Assembly: GCA_963925495.1 (NCBI GenBank)
Contig: CAWUST010000012.1
Span: forward strand, 81,557-145,556
Direction of reading: 5' to 3'
From: UBA2108 sp963925495
GTDB taxonomy: Bacteria > Bacteroidota > Bacteroidia > Flavobacteriales_G > Salibacteraceae
DNA length: 64,000 nucleotides
Positions 51,264-62,401 of this stretch are shown piece by piece; the first letter of the stretch is position 1; every line of letters starts with the position of its first letter. The position numbers and the translations under genes were made by a program. The notes beneath the pieces were generated by a model. The model saw only the letters and a list, made by a program, of their open reading frames with translations, had not been told where the DNA came from and searched no databases.

Positions 51264-54200
51264 TTATCTACTTATTATTACTCTAAAAGTTTTACTCTCT
51301 CGTCCCACAATGGCTTTCATAAAATAAACTCCAGGAGCAAGATTTTCGAATCTGTAATTTTTTACGTAGGATTCAATTCCTTCAACAAACTCCTGATGTA
51401 TAATTACACCTCGCATATCAAAGAAATAGAGCGCCACATTATCTTCTTGGTTTAACTCTAAAATTAATCTAAATGAACCAACATTGGGGTTGGGATACAA
51501 CTTAGCCTTAATGAATAAGGAAGGCTCCATTTGTGTTAAAAATTGAACTGAACCAGCTGAACTTCCAACTTTCTTTCCAACTTTCTTTCTTTTAGAAACT
51601 GTAATTTCTTTACTATGTGAATCACTACAAGTTCCATTACTTACCGTTAGTTTTACATTGTATTTACCTTCAACATAATATATATGTTCCGGATTTTGAA
51701 GAGTCGAAGACGTTAAGTCACCGAAATTGTAATTCCAAGTTTTTATATTTGGGTAAGAAAGGTCAACAAACTGAACAGAATCACCAATAGATACTCTACT
51801 TGTAGATAGGAAATAAACCAAAACTGTGTCGGTATTTGCTTTTAGTGTAATGGTGTCAGATCCAACACAACCAGCGGCGGTTGTTAATTTTACATAATAC
51901 TTTCCGGCATCTTTTACAATTACTTTTTGGCTTGTATCGCTCAAATTATTTGATCCTCCCCAAGTGTAACTTGCACCCACGTTTTTGGCATCGAGTTCTA
52001 TTTCCTGGTTGATACAGAAACTAATATCTGGACCCAATTTTATGGTTGGCGAAGAAGCCAAAGTAATTTTTATTGTATCGGATTTACTGCATCCAATCGC
52101 GTCTGTAACTTTTACCCAATGTGTGCCAAAATTACCTATCGAAATAGTTTGACCTTTTGATTTGTTTGACCACAATACTGTATTTCCAACATTGTTGGCA
52201 TTTAGCGTTAACGTGCTTCCAGTGCAAATGCTAGTATCCTTACCTAAATCAACTTTAGGTGCAGGATTAACAGTGATTGTCACTGAATCTGTTTTGTTAC
52301 ATGTTTTTGAAGTTGTTACTTTAACCCAATAAGTTCCAGCTGTTTTAGCAGTTAGTTTTTGGGCCGTTGAAGCATTGTTCCATAAGTAACTACTCCCTGT
52401 GTTTTGGCCATCAAGAACTAAGCTATCACAAGCTTTTCGGTCAGCACCTAAATCTAAAATTGGTAATGGGTTTAGAGTAACGTTTATTGCGCTTTTGTCG
52501 CTGCAGTTTTTAGCGTCTGTTACCGTTACGGAATATGCTCCACTTTTAGAAACAGATATTGTTTGTGTCCGATTACCATTCGACCATAAATAACGGCTTC
52601 CCGTATTTTTGGCATCCAAAGTAATATCTTGATAATGACAAGTATCTAAGTTGTTTCCCAAATTAACCTGAGCGCCTGCAGTAAAATTAACTAAAACAGT
52701 ATCGACTCCAGCACAACCCATAGTATCAGTCACTTTTACCCAAAATTTACCAGCAATGGATGGAGCAGTGGTTTGAGTGGTGTCTCCATTCGACCACAAG
52801 TATTTTTTACCACTATGTTTAGCGTTCAATACGGGTGGATTGTTCGCGCAAGTAGTAAGATCACCTCCTAAGTTTACAACGGGTAAGGGGTTAATGGAAA
52901 CAACTATTGTATCTTTCGATACACATTTACTTACGGATACGTTCACAATATAACTTCCATTTTGATTGGCTTTTATTGTTTGTGTTTTCGCATTATTATT
53001 CCATAAAAAGCTCGCGCCAGTATTTCCGGCGTCCAAAAGAGTATCGCCACAAGCAGTTATATTAGGACCTAAATTTACAGTAGGCCGGTTAAGAATAGAA
53101 ACTTGTACCGTATCTTGGTTAGAACAACCTTTTGTGTCGGTCACTGTAAGTATTAAGGTATCTGTAATTCCAATTTTAGTACTTCGTGTTGTAACACCTG
53201 AAGACCAATTGTAAGTATTCCCAGAAGGATAATTATTTAAGGATGTGAGTGAAATAGAATCTCCAGTACAACCCGTTTTATTTAACCCAAGGTTTACAGC
53301 AGGTATTGGAAGAATAGAAAGGACCATTTGATCTTGAGTTACGCAAGTTCCATTTGCTACTGTAACTTGATAAATTCCGCCTTTTGAAGCAGTTAATATT
53401 TGGGTAGTATCATTTGTGTTCCATTTGAACTTAAGCCCGATGTTATTTGCATTTAAAACCAATGATTTACCTGAGCAAATTTGCCTATTTCCACCAATAT
53501 TAACAACTGGCTTGCTTGTGAAATTAATAACAGAACTATCGCTTGCTGTACATTTATTTTGATCTGTTACCGTTACTTTGTATGTACCAGAATTTGTAAC
53601 TTGAATGGCTTGCTTAGTAGCAGAATTACTCCAAACATAAGTTGCTCCTGGGTTTTTAGCATTTAACAAAACATTTATTCCTTGGCAAGACGTTACATTT
53701 CCCCCTAAATTGGCTTTAGGTGCTGAATATGCCTGAACATTAAGATTTGCTTTTCCAACACATTTATTGGTGTCGGTTACGGTTACTAAATAAAACCCTG
53801 TTTTTGAAATAGATAATTTTTGCGTGGTGTCTCCAACACTCCATTTGAATTTACTTCCAATATTTCCTGCATCTAACGTTAAAGTATCGTTGGAGCAAAT
53901 TGAGCTTTTTGAACCCAGATTCACTACCGGAATAGCATTGAAAGTAACCTGAACAGTATCTTTAGAGGTGCATCCGCTTTGTGTGGCAGATACAGAATAA
54001 CTGCCGCTCGATTTTGCGGAAATTGCTGGTGAAGTACTATTGTTGGACCAAAGCACAGTATAAGAAGGATTTCCTACCGAAAGTAATAGAGAACGACCAT
54101 CACATAGATTAGTGTCTTTTCCTAAATTTACCGTTGGTGAAGGGTAAACAGTAATATTACTACTTGTGTTATTGCTGCAATTATTTGTGTCCGTTACAGT

Positions 54201-57200
54201 TACAGAAAATAGTCCCGAAGAAGTAGGGGTTTGAATTCTATTCGTGTCATTGTTATTCCATAAATAGTTGAAACCGTTGGAACCTCCTGGGTCAAGTGTA
54301 AAGGAAGTACCGGAACATCCACTTTGGTTTTTGGCTAAAGAGATTTTAGGAAGCGCACTTATTTTTACTACTACTGTATCTGTTCCATAACATGAATTTA
54401 TTGTATCCGTAATTTTAGCCCAATAAGTCCCAGAGGTATTAATGGCAAAGGTTTGTATTGTTGAGTTGTTAGTCCATAAATAAGTTCCATTTGTAAAAGT
54501 GCCAGCATTTAGTAATACACTATTAGTACCGCACAAAACTCTATCGCTTCCTAAATAAAATGACGGAGAAGCTTTGTATGTAACTTTAACGCTATCATTT
54601 GTAGAACAGTTGGTGCTTGTATCGGTAACTTTAACAACATAAAATCCAGCACTTGGATTTGTAAGAGTTTGAGTGCTATCTCCGTTCGACCAAAGAAATT
54701 TATTTCCTGAATTTGCCGCATTTAATGTAACAGGAATTCCATTACAAACACTTACATCGCTTCCAAGGTTTACAACGGGAGGTGATTTTATGGTTACAGT
54801 AATCGAATCAATACCTACACAATTGTTTTGATCCGTTACAGTCACTTTAAAAGTTCCTGTTGATGTCAGTTTTAAGGTTCTGTTTGTGTCAATACTAGAC
54901 CTAGACCATTTATAAGTAGAACCTGGATACTTTGCATCGAGAATGGTAACTCCACAAGAGGAAAAGTTAGTTCCTAAATTAGGGTCAACTTGAGACCCTA
55001 AAGTAACTTGTAAGCTATCAACAGCATTACAATAATTTGGACCAGCCAAGGTTACTGTTACAATATATTTCCCTGAAGAGCTGGCGGTTATAGTTTTAGT
55101 AGTATCTGAAGTACTCCATTTATAAGTAGCTCCTGGGTTTTTCGCATCTAAGGTTAATGAAGAGCCGCAAGTCCTTTGAGTTCCCCCAAAATTTAATACT
55201 GGTAGTGAATCAATCACAACTTGTTTAGTTATAGAATCTCGACACCCTTGATTAGATATAGCAACCAATTCAATTTTATATTGGCCTGCTTTTGGATATA
55301 ATTTTGATGTATTTAAAGTTGATGAAACACTAGGGTCGTTTTCAAATCGCCATAAATAGCTGCTAATGCTTCCGCTAGCAATGGTACTTTGGTTTGAAAT
55401 GGAACTTATCGTGCCGGCACAAGTACGCGCATTAGCTGTATCGAAATTTAGGATAGGCAGTGGGTATACGTTTACAGCTTTTATTAAAGAATATACACAA
55501 CCTGAATCTGAAGTTACTTTAAGGGTTACGTTGAAGTTACTTCCAGATTTGTATGCATGATCTGGGTTTTGAAGAATGCTCGTATCTCCATCGCCATATT
55601 TCCAAACATAGTTTAATCCTTCTTTTGATTGAATTACTGAGTTATTTGTAAAAACTACTTTTTTTCCAGCACAAACATTGGTATTACTGCCAAAGTTTAC
55701 AATAGGAATGGGGTTAATTGATATTAACTCAGAACTAGTGTCAGAGTAGTTATTTGTATCTTTTGCAATAAGTTGAACCAAAAATTTTCCAGATCGACTA
55801 AATGTATGATTTGGCGATTTAGTTGTACTTGTAGTACCATCTCCAAAATTCCAAAAGTAGGTTTGAGAATTTTGTGATACGTTACTAAACATAACATTTG
55901 ATCCTTTGCAAACCGAACTACTCGAAATTCCGAATAATGAAACTGGTATAGTAGCCGTAGAAATAGAATCTGAAATGCTATCCTTACAACCAAAGTTAGA
56001 TGTCGCTAATAGAGTTACTGAGTATTTTCCAATGCCAGGATATAAATGACTGAAAAATGATTTAGCAGTTGTGTCCATTTTACCATCGCCAAATTTCCAA
56101 TCGAAAAACAATGACCCATTTCTACCACTTTTCAAGTAAGAAGTATTGGTAAATTGTATTTTCTTTCCTTCTATGTTATCTCTTTTAAATGAAAACTGAA
56201 CAGCAGGTTGAGGTTCAATAGTTATTTTTTTATTCACTAGTTTATAACACTTCCCTTTTGTTGCAGATAGAGAAACAGTATAGGTGTTAGCTTTGGCATA
56301 AACTCTTTTCGGATGATATGTTTGAAGGTAGCTTGTGTCATTGGCGCTTCCGTCGCCATAGTTCCAAACATAAATATTGCCCACAGTGTCTGATGTGTTT
56401 GTGAATTTAATAGTATCTAAGTAACATACAGTATCCTCTAGTATTGTAAAATTAGTACTAGGCATTGAAAGTACTTTAATATGTTGAGTATCTGTGCTTA
56501 AACAGTTGTATTCTGATATGCTTGTAAGTTTAGTAATATAATTTCCTGGACTTGGATAAACGTATTGAGTAAAGGTGGTGTTATTTGCCCCGTTAGAGTT
56601 TCCGAAATCCCAATTGTAAGTATATTTATTTTGAGCTGTATTTTTTACAAAACTATTTTTTATTCCTAAACAAAATGTTTTAAGAGTAAGGTTATATGAC
56701 GAATCAGGCAGGGGGTGCATGTAAATTATTTTACTAATGCTATCTCTACAGACATTGGTTAAGTCAGTTGGTCGAACTTTAAGTTTTACTGTAAACGGTT
56801 GATCAATACCAAATCCAGGGGTTGAAGGGTTGTAGCGGTGGCTAGGATCCTTAATTACTGATGTGTCTCCGTCGCCAAAACTCCAATTATAAAATAAATT
56901 ACCACCATTGCTCATACTTGAGTTATTGGCAAAAGCTGAAGTTTTATAGATACATACACTTGCCAAACTAGTATCAAATTTTGCAAAGGCCAAAGCATAA
57001 AACCTTACGGCTTTAGTAATTTGAATTGTACAGTTTTTATTTGAAATCACTTCTAAATTAACATTTCTAGTAGCTGGAGAATCAAAATTGTATTTAAAAG
57101 AAACATTTGGAATTATTTGAACTCCCTTTGCATCATTAAAATTCCATCGATAAGTCATGGCACTTGCGTCAGGGATACTAGTGTTATTGGTAAATCTTAT

Positions 57201-60200
57201 GCTATCATCGTCGCAGTTATTACTAAAAGAAAATTTAGTATCAGGAATCGGATGAATTGGTACTTGTTTAACGACTTGGCTGCTACATGGATTACCCAAA
57301 TCCGAAGCACGAGCTACTAATCTCACATTATACAACCCTAAGGTATCATACAACAAAGTTGGGTCTTTGGTAGCTGATGAATCTCCATTTCCAAAATACC
57401 ACTTGTACAACATAGAAGAACCATCGGACATGGTAGATTGATTTTTAAATACCGAATTAATATTTTGGCATTGAGTAGCTAAAATAGTATCGAATATAGC
57501 CGTTGGTAATGCATAGTTTCTAACTATCATGGTAGTGTCATCAATACATCCTTTATTACTAGTTGCTCGTAGTACCAAATTATAGTTTTTCGAAGTTTTA
57601 TTGGTGTAGGTGTAATTAAAACTACCCGTATCGGTTCTTGAGATGTTTCCATCTCCCATATCCCAGTTGAAAGTGTTGTTTCCGGGAGAATCTATAGTAG
57701 ATAAATTAGTAAATGATATTGCATCTCCGCTACAGTTATTTCCTCCATCAAATTTAGCAATCGGATTTGGAAAAATAGTTAATGAGTTGGTTGCAGTAAT
57801 ACTAGTACATTTTTCAGAAACGGTATAAAATTTAGGGCTAAAAGGTAAACTTGCCGAATGTTTGGTGAATTTGATACTAGGGTTTAATGTATTTCTAGCA
57901 GGAGTATTTAAGGCATTTGCATTGAGTTCACCAAAATCCCAATAGTATTTAGGGTTATTAAGAGCGGGTGCACCGATAGGGGTTGAAATAACCGTTGGTG
58001 TAAATGAAACCAGAGTATCTTCACATTTATCACTGACCAAAAACGAAACTTGAGGCATTGGTTTAATACGAACAATTTTCGAAGAGTCATTTTTACAACC
58101 GTATTGTGAAGTGGCTTTTAATTTTATGTTGAATACATTAGAGGAAGTATAGGAGTGTGAAACACTTGCATTTTGAGAACTAGATGTTTTACTATCTCCA
58201 AATTCCCAATTATAAGTAACATTGCTTTCTTTAGTATTAGTAAGTTTAATTGCGGTACCATAGCAAACTGTATCTTCTTTAATAGAAAAATCAGGAATTG
58301 GAAGTGGATGCACCACAATGGAAACTGTATTAAATGAATCTTTACAGCCAAGGTTGCTGGCTACATGAACTTTCGGGGTGTAGTTGCCAGCAGTTGCGTA
58401 GGTTATTCCGGTTGGGTTTTGTTGAGTAATTTTACCACTATTATTTGTGTTTGTTTGTGTTTGTCCAAAATCCCATCTAAAGCTTACTACATTTTTCCCA
58501 GTACTAGCTTGGAAAGAAAGTGTCGAGTCAATACAAAAATTTAGTGGACTACGGATCGGTGAAATAGTGGCTGAAGCATTGGTAACAGGCAGTGGCCTCA
58601 CTTGTATGGTTTTAGTAATAGTGTCTAAACAGTTAAAGTTTGATTTGGTAATTAACATTAAAGTTTCCGTCCGATTCGCGGGTCCAATAGGTGTAATACG
58701 GTTAAAGAAGACGCTGTCCAATGCAGAGACACTTGATTTTGTTTGAATAATTAATCCGTCAACGTACCAATTACTTTCATAAATTTTATCAGGTCCAGCT
58801 AAAGTCGATGCATTGTTAAATTTAAATGTTTCGTTGGCGCACAATTCAAAATCTTTAGCCGTAACATTCGCAACAGGGTTTTTACGAATATTAAAAGTTT
58901 GAATAGAAGTGTCTTTACAACCAGAATCAGTTTCCATTATTAATCGAACCTTAAATATGCCACTGTCTGCATAAGTTACTGTTCCATTAATTTTGGTTGT
59001 ATCGGTTTGTGTCATAGTTCCAGGATTTACTAGATTAAAATCCCAAAAGGAGTTTGCAAATTTTCCAGATGGTAAATTTGGAGTAGTATTATTGAAAGTC
59101 AATAGACGATCTTCACATTTTTCATCTACTAAATTAAAGTTAGTGTTAGGATTTGGGTTTATGGTTATGGGAAATTCTCGATACGTAAAACAACCCCCCA
59201 CAGGATCAGTTACTAATACTGCAAAATTTATTGTACTGCCGCTTGCTGGAGCATTTTTGTCAATCTGTATTGTGCTTGAATCTCCGTTTGGAACAATAGG
59301 TACGCCGTTTTTGTACCATTGGTACATATAGTTTGCCCCATGTGTAGGATGTCGAGCATCTATTTCTAATGGTTTGTTGTTTTCACAAATTGAGTAATAA
59401 TCCGCAAGCGTAACTTGGGGAGAAACTAGGCATTCTCCAATAACCAACCTTGAAGCATTTCCTTTCAAATCGGCGCTATCTGTATTCACAGTTTTTACAG
59501 ACGAGTCTATTATTGAAAATCGCGGATTGTAGTTCGAATTTGTATCTGTAGGCGCTTTGAATATTTTAAATTGGGAAGAATTACTCCCAGCCTGTCTGTT
59601 TCCATTAAGGTAAGAAAGAGTTACACTTGAAAATGGAATTGCTGAACCCGGGTTTAGCACATAGTAATTCTTAAAACTCTTGTACGGTTGTTGTGTTCCA
59701 TATTTTCTGTCAATTGTAATATTCATACCAGTGCTTCCTGTGGTATTTATTTTCAATCCAACATTTCCTAAGTTTGAATCGTTTGGAAATGGAAATCTAT
59801 AAAATGTTCGCACTGAGCCACTCGAATCAGAATCTTTAATATAAGTGCTTTCAGATTCACCACTAATTTCCCCATTGTCAGTAACCTTCGAAGATGGTGA
59901 GTAGTAGATATTTGCAGTTTGTCCTTTTAAATCCAGGTTACCGGAAAGAAATTTCAGCTCTTTGTATACGTCAATATTTGCTCCTAAGACTATTTCAGAA
60001 GAGGAGTTTAAATGCAAGTTTGAAAAAATAAATTTCCCCCCCAAGGACCCATCTAACTTTCCTCCATTAATAATAACTTTACCGAAACTTGGACCAGAGT
60101 TTATATGGTTAAACAACCCATGACTGGCATTTAATGTTATGCCACTATCTGTTTTAAATTCGCCTGTTAATTGAATTCTGTGATTAATTGCATCTGTGCC

Positions 60201-60362
60201 ATTATGAATATATTTTCCGTTTTTGATGTAAACTTTTTCGTTATCAGTGATTTTTATTTTAACTCCACCATTATACATATGTATTTGAGCAGATGCTATG
60301 CCCGAAAACAACATAATAAAAAGAGTTAGAATTAAAAAGCCATATGTATTTTTTGCAGTCAT
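51264..60362 (-). CDS. 3032-aa PKD/Ig-like surface protein with T9SS type A sorting domain
   Basis: It has a signal peptide (LILTLFIMLFSGIASAQ, about residues 10-26). An N-terminal beta-rich region of about 300 residues has filament-like repeats (YIKNGKYIHNGTDAINHRI, then GLFNHINSGPSFGKVIING). An Ig-like module precedes 15 PKD domains (about 405-1718; signatures YNWDFGD, YKWYFGNG, FDWKFGDG). Sixteen modules of about 70 aa follow (about 1720-2840), each NLGxxxxxC....LDAxNxGxxYxWSxGxTTQ....GxYxVTVTDxxxCxxxD. One more PKD domain comes next, then a basic linker and a T9SS type A domain (KLYPNPNVGSFRL near residue 2955, ending VGRESKTFRVIISR). A rod of more than 32 Ig-fold units would extend about 100 nm from the cell. 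Reading is continuous, with no frameshift. Confidence 0.92.
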   Translation of the reverse strand: MTAKNTYGFLILTLFIMLFSGIASAQIHMYNGGVKIKITDNEKVYIKNGKYIHNGTDAINHRIQLTGEFKTDSGITLNASHGLFNHINSGPSFGKVIINGGKLDGSLGGKFIFSNLHLNSSSEIVLGANIDVYKELKFLSGNLDLKGQTANIYYSPSSKVTDNGEISGESESTYIKDSDSSGSVRTFYRFPFPNDSNLGNVGLKINTTGSTGMNITIDRKYGTQQPYKSFKNYYVLNPGSAIPFSSVTLSYLNGNRQAGSNSSQFKIFKAPTDTNSNYNPRFSIIDSSVKTVNTDSADLKGNASRLVIGECLVSPQVTLADYYSICENNKPLEIDARHPTHGANYMYQWYKNGVPIVPNGDSSTIQIDKNAPASGSTINFAVLVTDPVGGCFTYREFPITINPNPNTNFNLVDEKCEDRLLTFNNTTPNLPSGKFANSFWDFNLVNPGTMTQTDTTKINGTVTYADSGIFKVRLIMETDSGCKDTSIQTFNIRKNPVANVTAKDFELCANETFKFNNASTLAGPDKIYESNWYVDGLIIQTKSSVSALDSVFFNRITPIGPANRTETLMLITKSNFNCLDTITKTIQVRPLPVTNASATISPIRSPLNFCIDSTLSFQASTGKNVVSFRWDFGQTQTNTNNSGKITQQNPTGITYATAGNYTPKVHVASNLGCKDSFNTVSIVVHPLPIPDFSIKEDTVCYGTAIKLTNTKESNVTYNWEFGDSKTSSSQNASVSHSYTSSNVFNIKLKATSQYGCKNDSSKIVRIKPMPQVSFLVSDKCEDTLVSFTPTVISTPIGAPALNNPKYYWDFGELNANALNTPARNTLNPSIKFTKHSASLPFSPKFYTVSEKCTSITATNSLTIFPNPIAKFDGGNNCSGDAISFTNLSTIDSPGNNTFNWDMGDGNISRTDTGSFNYTYTNKTSKNYNLVLRATSNKGCIDDTTMIVRNYALPTAIFDTILATQCQNINSVFKNQSTMSDGSSMLYKWYFGNGDSSATKDPTLLYDTLGLYNVRLVARASDLGNPCSSQVVKQVPIHPIPDTKFSFSNNCDDDSIRFTNNTSIPDASAMTYRWNFNDAKGVQIIPNVSFKYNFDSPATRNVNLEVISNKNCTIQITKAVRFYALAFAKFDTSLASVCIYKTSAFANNSSMSNGGNLFYNWSFGDGDTSVIKDPSHRYNPSTPGFGIDQPFTVKLKVRPTDLTNVCRDSISKIIYMHPLPDSSYNLTLKTFCLGIKNSFVKNTAQNKYTYNWDFGNSNGANNTTFTQYVYPSPGNYITKLTSISEYNCLSTDTQHIKVLSMPSTNFTILEDTVCYLDTIKFTNTSDTVGNIYVWNYGDGSANDTSYLQTYHPKRVYAKANTYTVSLSATKGKCYKLVNKKITIEPQPAVQFSFKRDNIEGKKIQFTNTSYLKSGRNGSLFFDWKFGDGKMDTTAKSFFSHLYPGIGKYSVTLLATSNFGCKDSISDSISTATIPVSLFGISSSSVCKGSNVMFSNVSQNSQTYFWNFGDGTTSTTKSPNHTFSRSGKFLVQLIAKDTNNYSDTSSELISINPIPIVNFGSNTNVCAGKKVVFTNNSVIQSKEGLNYVWKYGDGDTSILQNPDHAYKSGSNFNVTLKVTSDSGCVYSLIKAVNVYPLPILNFDTANARTCAGTISSISNQSTIASGSISSYLWRFENDPSVSSTLNTSKLYPKAGQYKIELVAISNQGCRDSITKQVVIDSLPVLNFGGTQRTCGSSLTLDAKNPGATYKWSTSDTTKTITASSSGKYIVTVTLAGPNYCNAVDSLQVTLGSQVDPNLGTNFSSCGVTILDAKYPGSTYKWSRSSIDTNRTLKLTSTGTFKVTVTDQNNCVGIDSITVTIKSPPVVNLGSDVSVCNGIPVTLNAANSGNKFLWSNGDSTQTLTNPSAGFYVVKVTDTSTNCSTNDSVKVTYKASPSFYLGSDRVLCGTNSVLLNAGTFTNGTYLWTNNSTIQTFAINTSGTYWAKITDTINSCYGTDTVVVKISALPKISLAKNQSGCSGTSFTLDPGGSNGFNYLWNNNDTNRIQTPTSSGLFSVTVTDTNNCSNNTSSNITVYPSPTVNLGKDTNLCDGRSLLLSVGNPSYTVLWSNNSTSPAISAKSSGSYSVSATQSGCTSKDTVQVTFNAIPVVNLGSKSSICSNDTLTLDAGNIGSKFKWSVGDTTQKLSISKTGFYLVTVTDTNKCVGKANLNVQAYSAPKANLGGNVTSCQGINVLLNAKNPGATYVWSNSATKQAIQVTNSGTYKVTVTDQNKCTASDSSVINFTSKPVVNIGGNRQICSGKSLVLNANNIGLKFKWNTNDTTQILTASKGGIYQVTVANGTCVTQDQMVLSILPIPAVNLGLNKTGCTGDSISLTSLNNYPSGNTYNWSSGVTTRSTKIGITDTLILTVTDTKGCSNQDTVQVSILNRPTVNLGPNITACGDTLLDAGNTGASFLWNNNAKTQTIKANQNGSYIVNVSVSKCVSKDTIVVSINPLPVVNLGGDLTTCANNPPVLNAKHSGKKYLWSNGDTTQTTAPSIAGKFWVKVTDTMGCAGVDTVLVNFTAGAQVNLGNNLDTCHYQDITLDAKNTGSRYLWSNGNRTQTISVSKSGAYSVTVTDAKNCSDKSAINVTLNPLPILDLGADRKACDSLVLDGQNTGSSYLWNNASTAQKLTAKTAGTYWVKVTTSKTCNKTDSVTITVNPAPKVDLGKDTSICTGSTLTLNANNVGNTVLWSNKSKGQTISIGNFGTHWVKVTDAIGCSKSDTIKITLASSPTIKLGPDISFCINQEIELDAKNVGASYTWGGSNNLSDTSQKVIVKDAGKYYVKLTTAAGCVGSDTITLKANTDTVLVYFLSTSRVSIGDSVQFVDLSYPNIKTWNYNFGDLTSSTLQNPEHIYYVEGKYNVKLTVSNGTCSDSHSKEITVSKRKKVGKKVGSSAGSVQFLTQMEPSLFIKAKLYPNPNVGSFRLILELNQEDNVALYFFDMRGVIIHQEFVEGIESYVKNYRFENLAPGVYFMKAIVGRESKTFRVIISR

Positions 60363-60365
60363 GCT

Positions 60366-62396
60366 TTACTTTTTCTGAGGTATTTCTACTTTTTTTACTT
60401 CCGACCGAATTATGCCTCCACTTTTTGTATAAACTCGCAATTGATAATTGTAAGTTTTCCCTTCTTTTACGGCACGATCAATATAAATAGTTTCTTGAAG
60501 TTGGCCTGTATATGGTTCAAAGCGATTTGAATTTGATTCTTTTCTGTAAATAATAAACCCTTCAATCTCAGTAATTGGTGTTGCTATCCACTTTATAGAA
60601 ATCAGCTTTCCCTTTCTTTTTTTCTTAATCGCAAAACTTTTTAATTTTACTTCTTTGTCTTTTGAGTTTCCTGATGTGTGAATTTCAAATCCGGCACTCT
60701 TTTCCGATTCATTACCGCTACTATCTAATGCAGTAAGAAAATAAGTATATGTGATTCCAGGGACATAAAGGTTGTCTTCATAAATAGCTGAAGATGCATT
60801 TATCGGTTTTCTATTTAGCTCTTCTGTTTTTTGGGCGGTATCCTTTTTAACCAATCGGTAAAGTTTATAGCCCAATAAATCTTCATCCTTGTTCAAAACC
60901 CATTCTACCGTTATTTTATTCTCGTTTTCTGAAACCATTTTAATAAAGGGCTGAACAGGAGCAACATAATCAGGCATTCCAGCAATACTTAATTCTGATT
61001 TTTCACTGTAATTCCAAGAAGTATCGACTGCAACAACGACGTAATGAAAAGTATTTTTCACATTCTTCGACATATTTTCGGTATAAATTGTTTCAGTAAT
61101 TGGTTTAGCGTTTACCATCGTGTATTCTGAATTATTGTTTTTTCCATCATCAATTACTTTAAAAATAACATATCCTTTTAAATCCGGTTCTGAATTCTTT
61201 TTCCAAACAAGGTTAACTTTTCCAGTGTCAGTCGATGTTTTTAATCCAATAGGGGGCAATGGAGGTAATACATCTTTTGCCTGAACCATTGTAGGGCTAG
61301 AAAGTATTTCGTTTCCTGCTAAATCATAAACTCCCACCTTATAAAAATAGGTCCCAAATTGAGGAACTTGGTCTGTAAAGGATTCGGTCTCTTTGTTTAA
61401 TTCTAGTTTATTTAACTTTATGGAATCTTCATCGAGGTCGGTATATCGATACACATTAATTCCTACTCTATCTTCGTCATCAACCATTATCCAAGAAAGA
61501 GTAATTCGCATGGTATCCACCTTACCATTTAATCCAAATGCCTCAAAAGGTGGGTCAAAATCAATGGCATCCGATTTTATTTCTCCAGACGAAGCACTTG
61601 TTTCACCAAAATAATCGATAGCAAAAAATTCATAGGTATAATTCAGGTCTTTATTAATTTTTTGATCTACATAAAGAAATTTCGGCCAGGGTTCCAATTT
61701 CCCGTTTTCTGAATGATCTTTTTGAATAGGGTAAGTCTCTTTGCCGGTTAATACATCGAAGGTCCCATCAGAGCTGGTCTTTTCTATGCGTATTCCGAAA
61801 TATCGGAGTGGTTCTGGCGTAAAATTGAAGTTTATTTTACGTTTTTTTCTTTCCAATTTAATTTGTTGAGGTGGGCTAACGGGTTGGTAATCTTCCACCG
61901 TAAAGGTCAATTGGTCTATGTCTATTTCAATTCCATTTTCTAAAGCAGTTACCTTATAAGTATACGTTGTGCCTAATATGGTATTTTGGTCTATGAAGCC
62001 AATTGCCATAGCTAGTGCAAAGTCATTGTTTTGCATTGCTTTTTGAAGGGCAAACACTGAAGCTACATTGCCTTGAAATTCCTCAATCGAAATTTTACTA
62101 AAAACACCAACGAACATAGAGACGTCTGGAAATGCTTTGGCAACTTCGCCAATAGCTTTGTCATTCCATAAAAGTGGAGTAGGGTTGAGCTTTTCCCAAT
62201 TCCCAGAATTTGTTTTTCTGTAAACGTTGAATCCTTCTTCGTAATAGACTTTAGCACAAACCCACTTTAAGAAAACAGTACCATCTTGTTGGTTTTTAGC
62301 CAACAAATGATTGGGTTTTATGTCTTCTTGGGCATTTCCCACTGAAGCCAAAAAAACGAGTAATAAAAGTAAGACTATATGTTTAATTTGCTTCAT
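60366..62396 (-). CDS. Fibronectin type III-like secreted protein
   Basis: 676 aa with a signal peptide (about residues 1-22, ends GNAQ). At least five fibronectin III-like units follow. Each has the recurring W....E..I.GY.VYR or VFKVI strand pair and a TYxYxVxAxD motif near its end, for example GFNVYRKTNSGNWEKLNP, YVIFKVIDDGKNN and YKLYRLVKKDTAQKTEELN. No T9SS C-terminal domain was recognised: the end is QLRVYTKSGGIIRSEVKKVEI and a basic tail. It lies three bases upstream of the 3032-aa giant and five bases downstream of the repeat-protein gene. It probably helps build or anchor the same surface structure. Confidence 0.82.
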   Translation of the reverse strand: MKQIKHIVLLLLLVFLASVGNAQEDIKPNHLLAKNQQDGTVFLKWVCAKVYYEEGFNVYRKTNSGNWEKLNPTPLLWNDKAIGEVAKAFPDVSMFVGVFSKISIEEFQGNVASVFALQKAMQNNDFALAMAIGFIDQNTILGTTYTYKVTALENGIEIDIDQLTFTVEDYQPVSPPQQIKLERKKRKINFNFTPEPLRYFGIRIEKTSSDGTFDVLTGKETYPIQKDHSENGKLEPWPKFLYVDQKINKDLNYTYEFFAIDYFGETSASSGEIKSDAIDFDPPFEAFGLNGKVDTMRITLSWIMVDDEDRVGINVYRYTDLDEDSIKLNKLELNKETESFTDQVPQFGTYFYKVGVYDLAGNEILSSPTMVQAKDVLPPLPPIGLKTSTDTGKVNLVWKKNSEPDLKGYVIFKVIDDGKNNNSEYTMVNAKPITETIYTENMSKNVKNTFHYVVVAVDTSWNYSEKSELSIAGMPDYVAPVQPFIKMVSENENKITVEWVLNKDEDLLGYKLYRLVKKDTAQKTEELNRKPINASSAIYEDNLYVPGITYTYFLTALDSSGNESEKSAGFEIHTSGNSKDKEVKLKSFAIKKKRKGKLISIKWIATPITEIEGFIIYRKESNSNRFEPYTGQLQETIYIDRAVKEGKTYNYQLRVYTKSGGIIRSEVKKVEIPQKK

Positions 62397-62401
62397 CCTT
62401 T

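Noticed and set aside
45588..60362. Tandem repeats in the giants as a CRISPR-like or minisatellite array
   Set aside because: The repetition is at protein level with domain-length units; DNA copies are diverged and no short identical repeats with spacers are present.
45588..62396. Many 60-140-codon ORFs on both strands inside the giant genes
   Set aside because: They overlap continuous, clearly coding frames with repeated domains and have no start-site support; they are shadows of the repeats.
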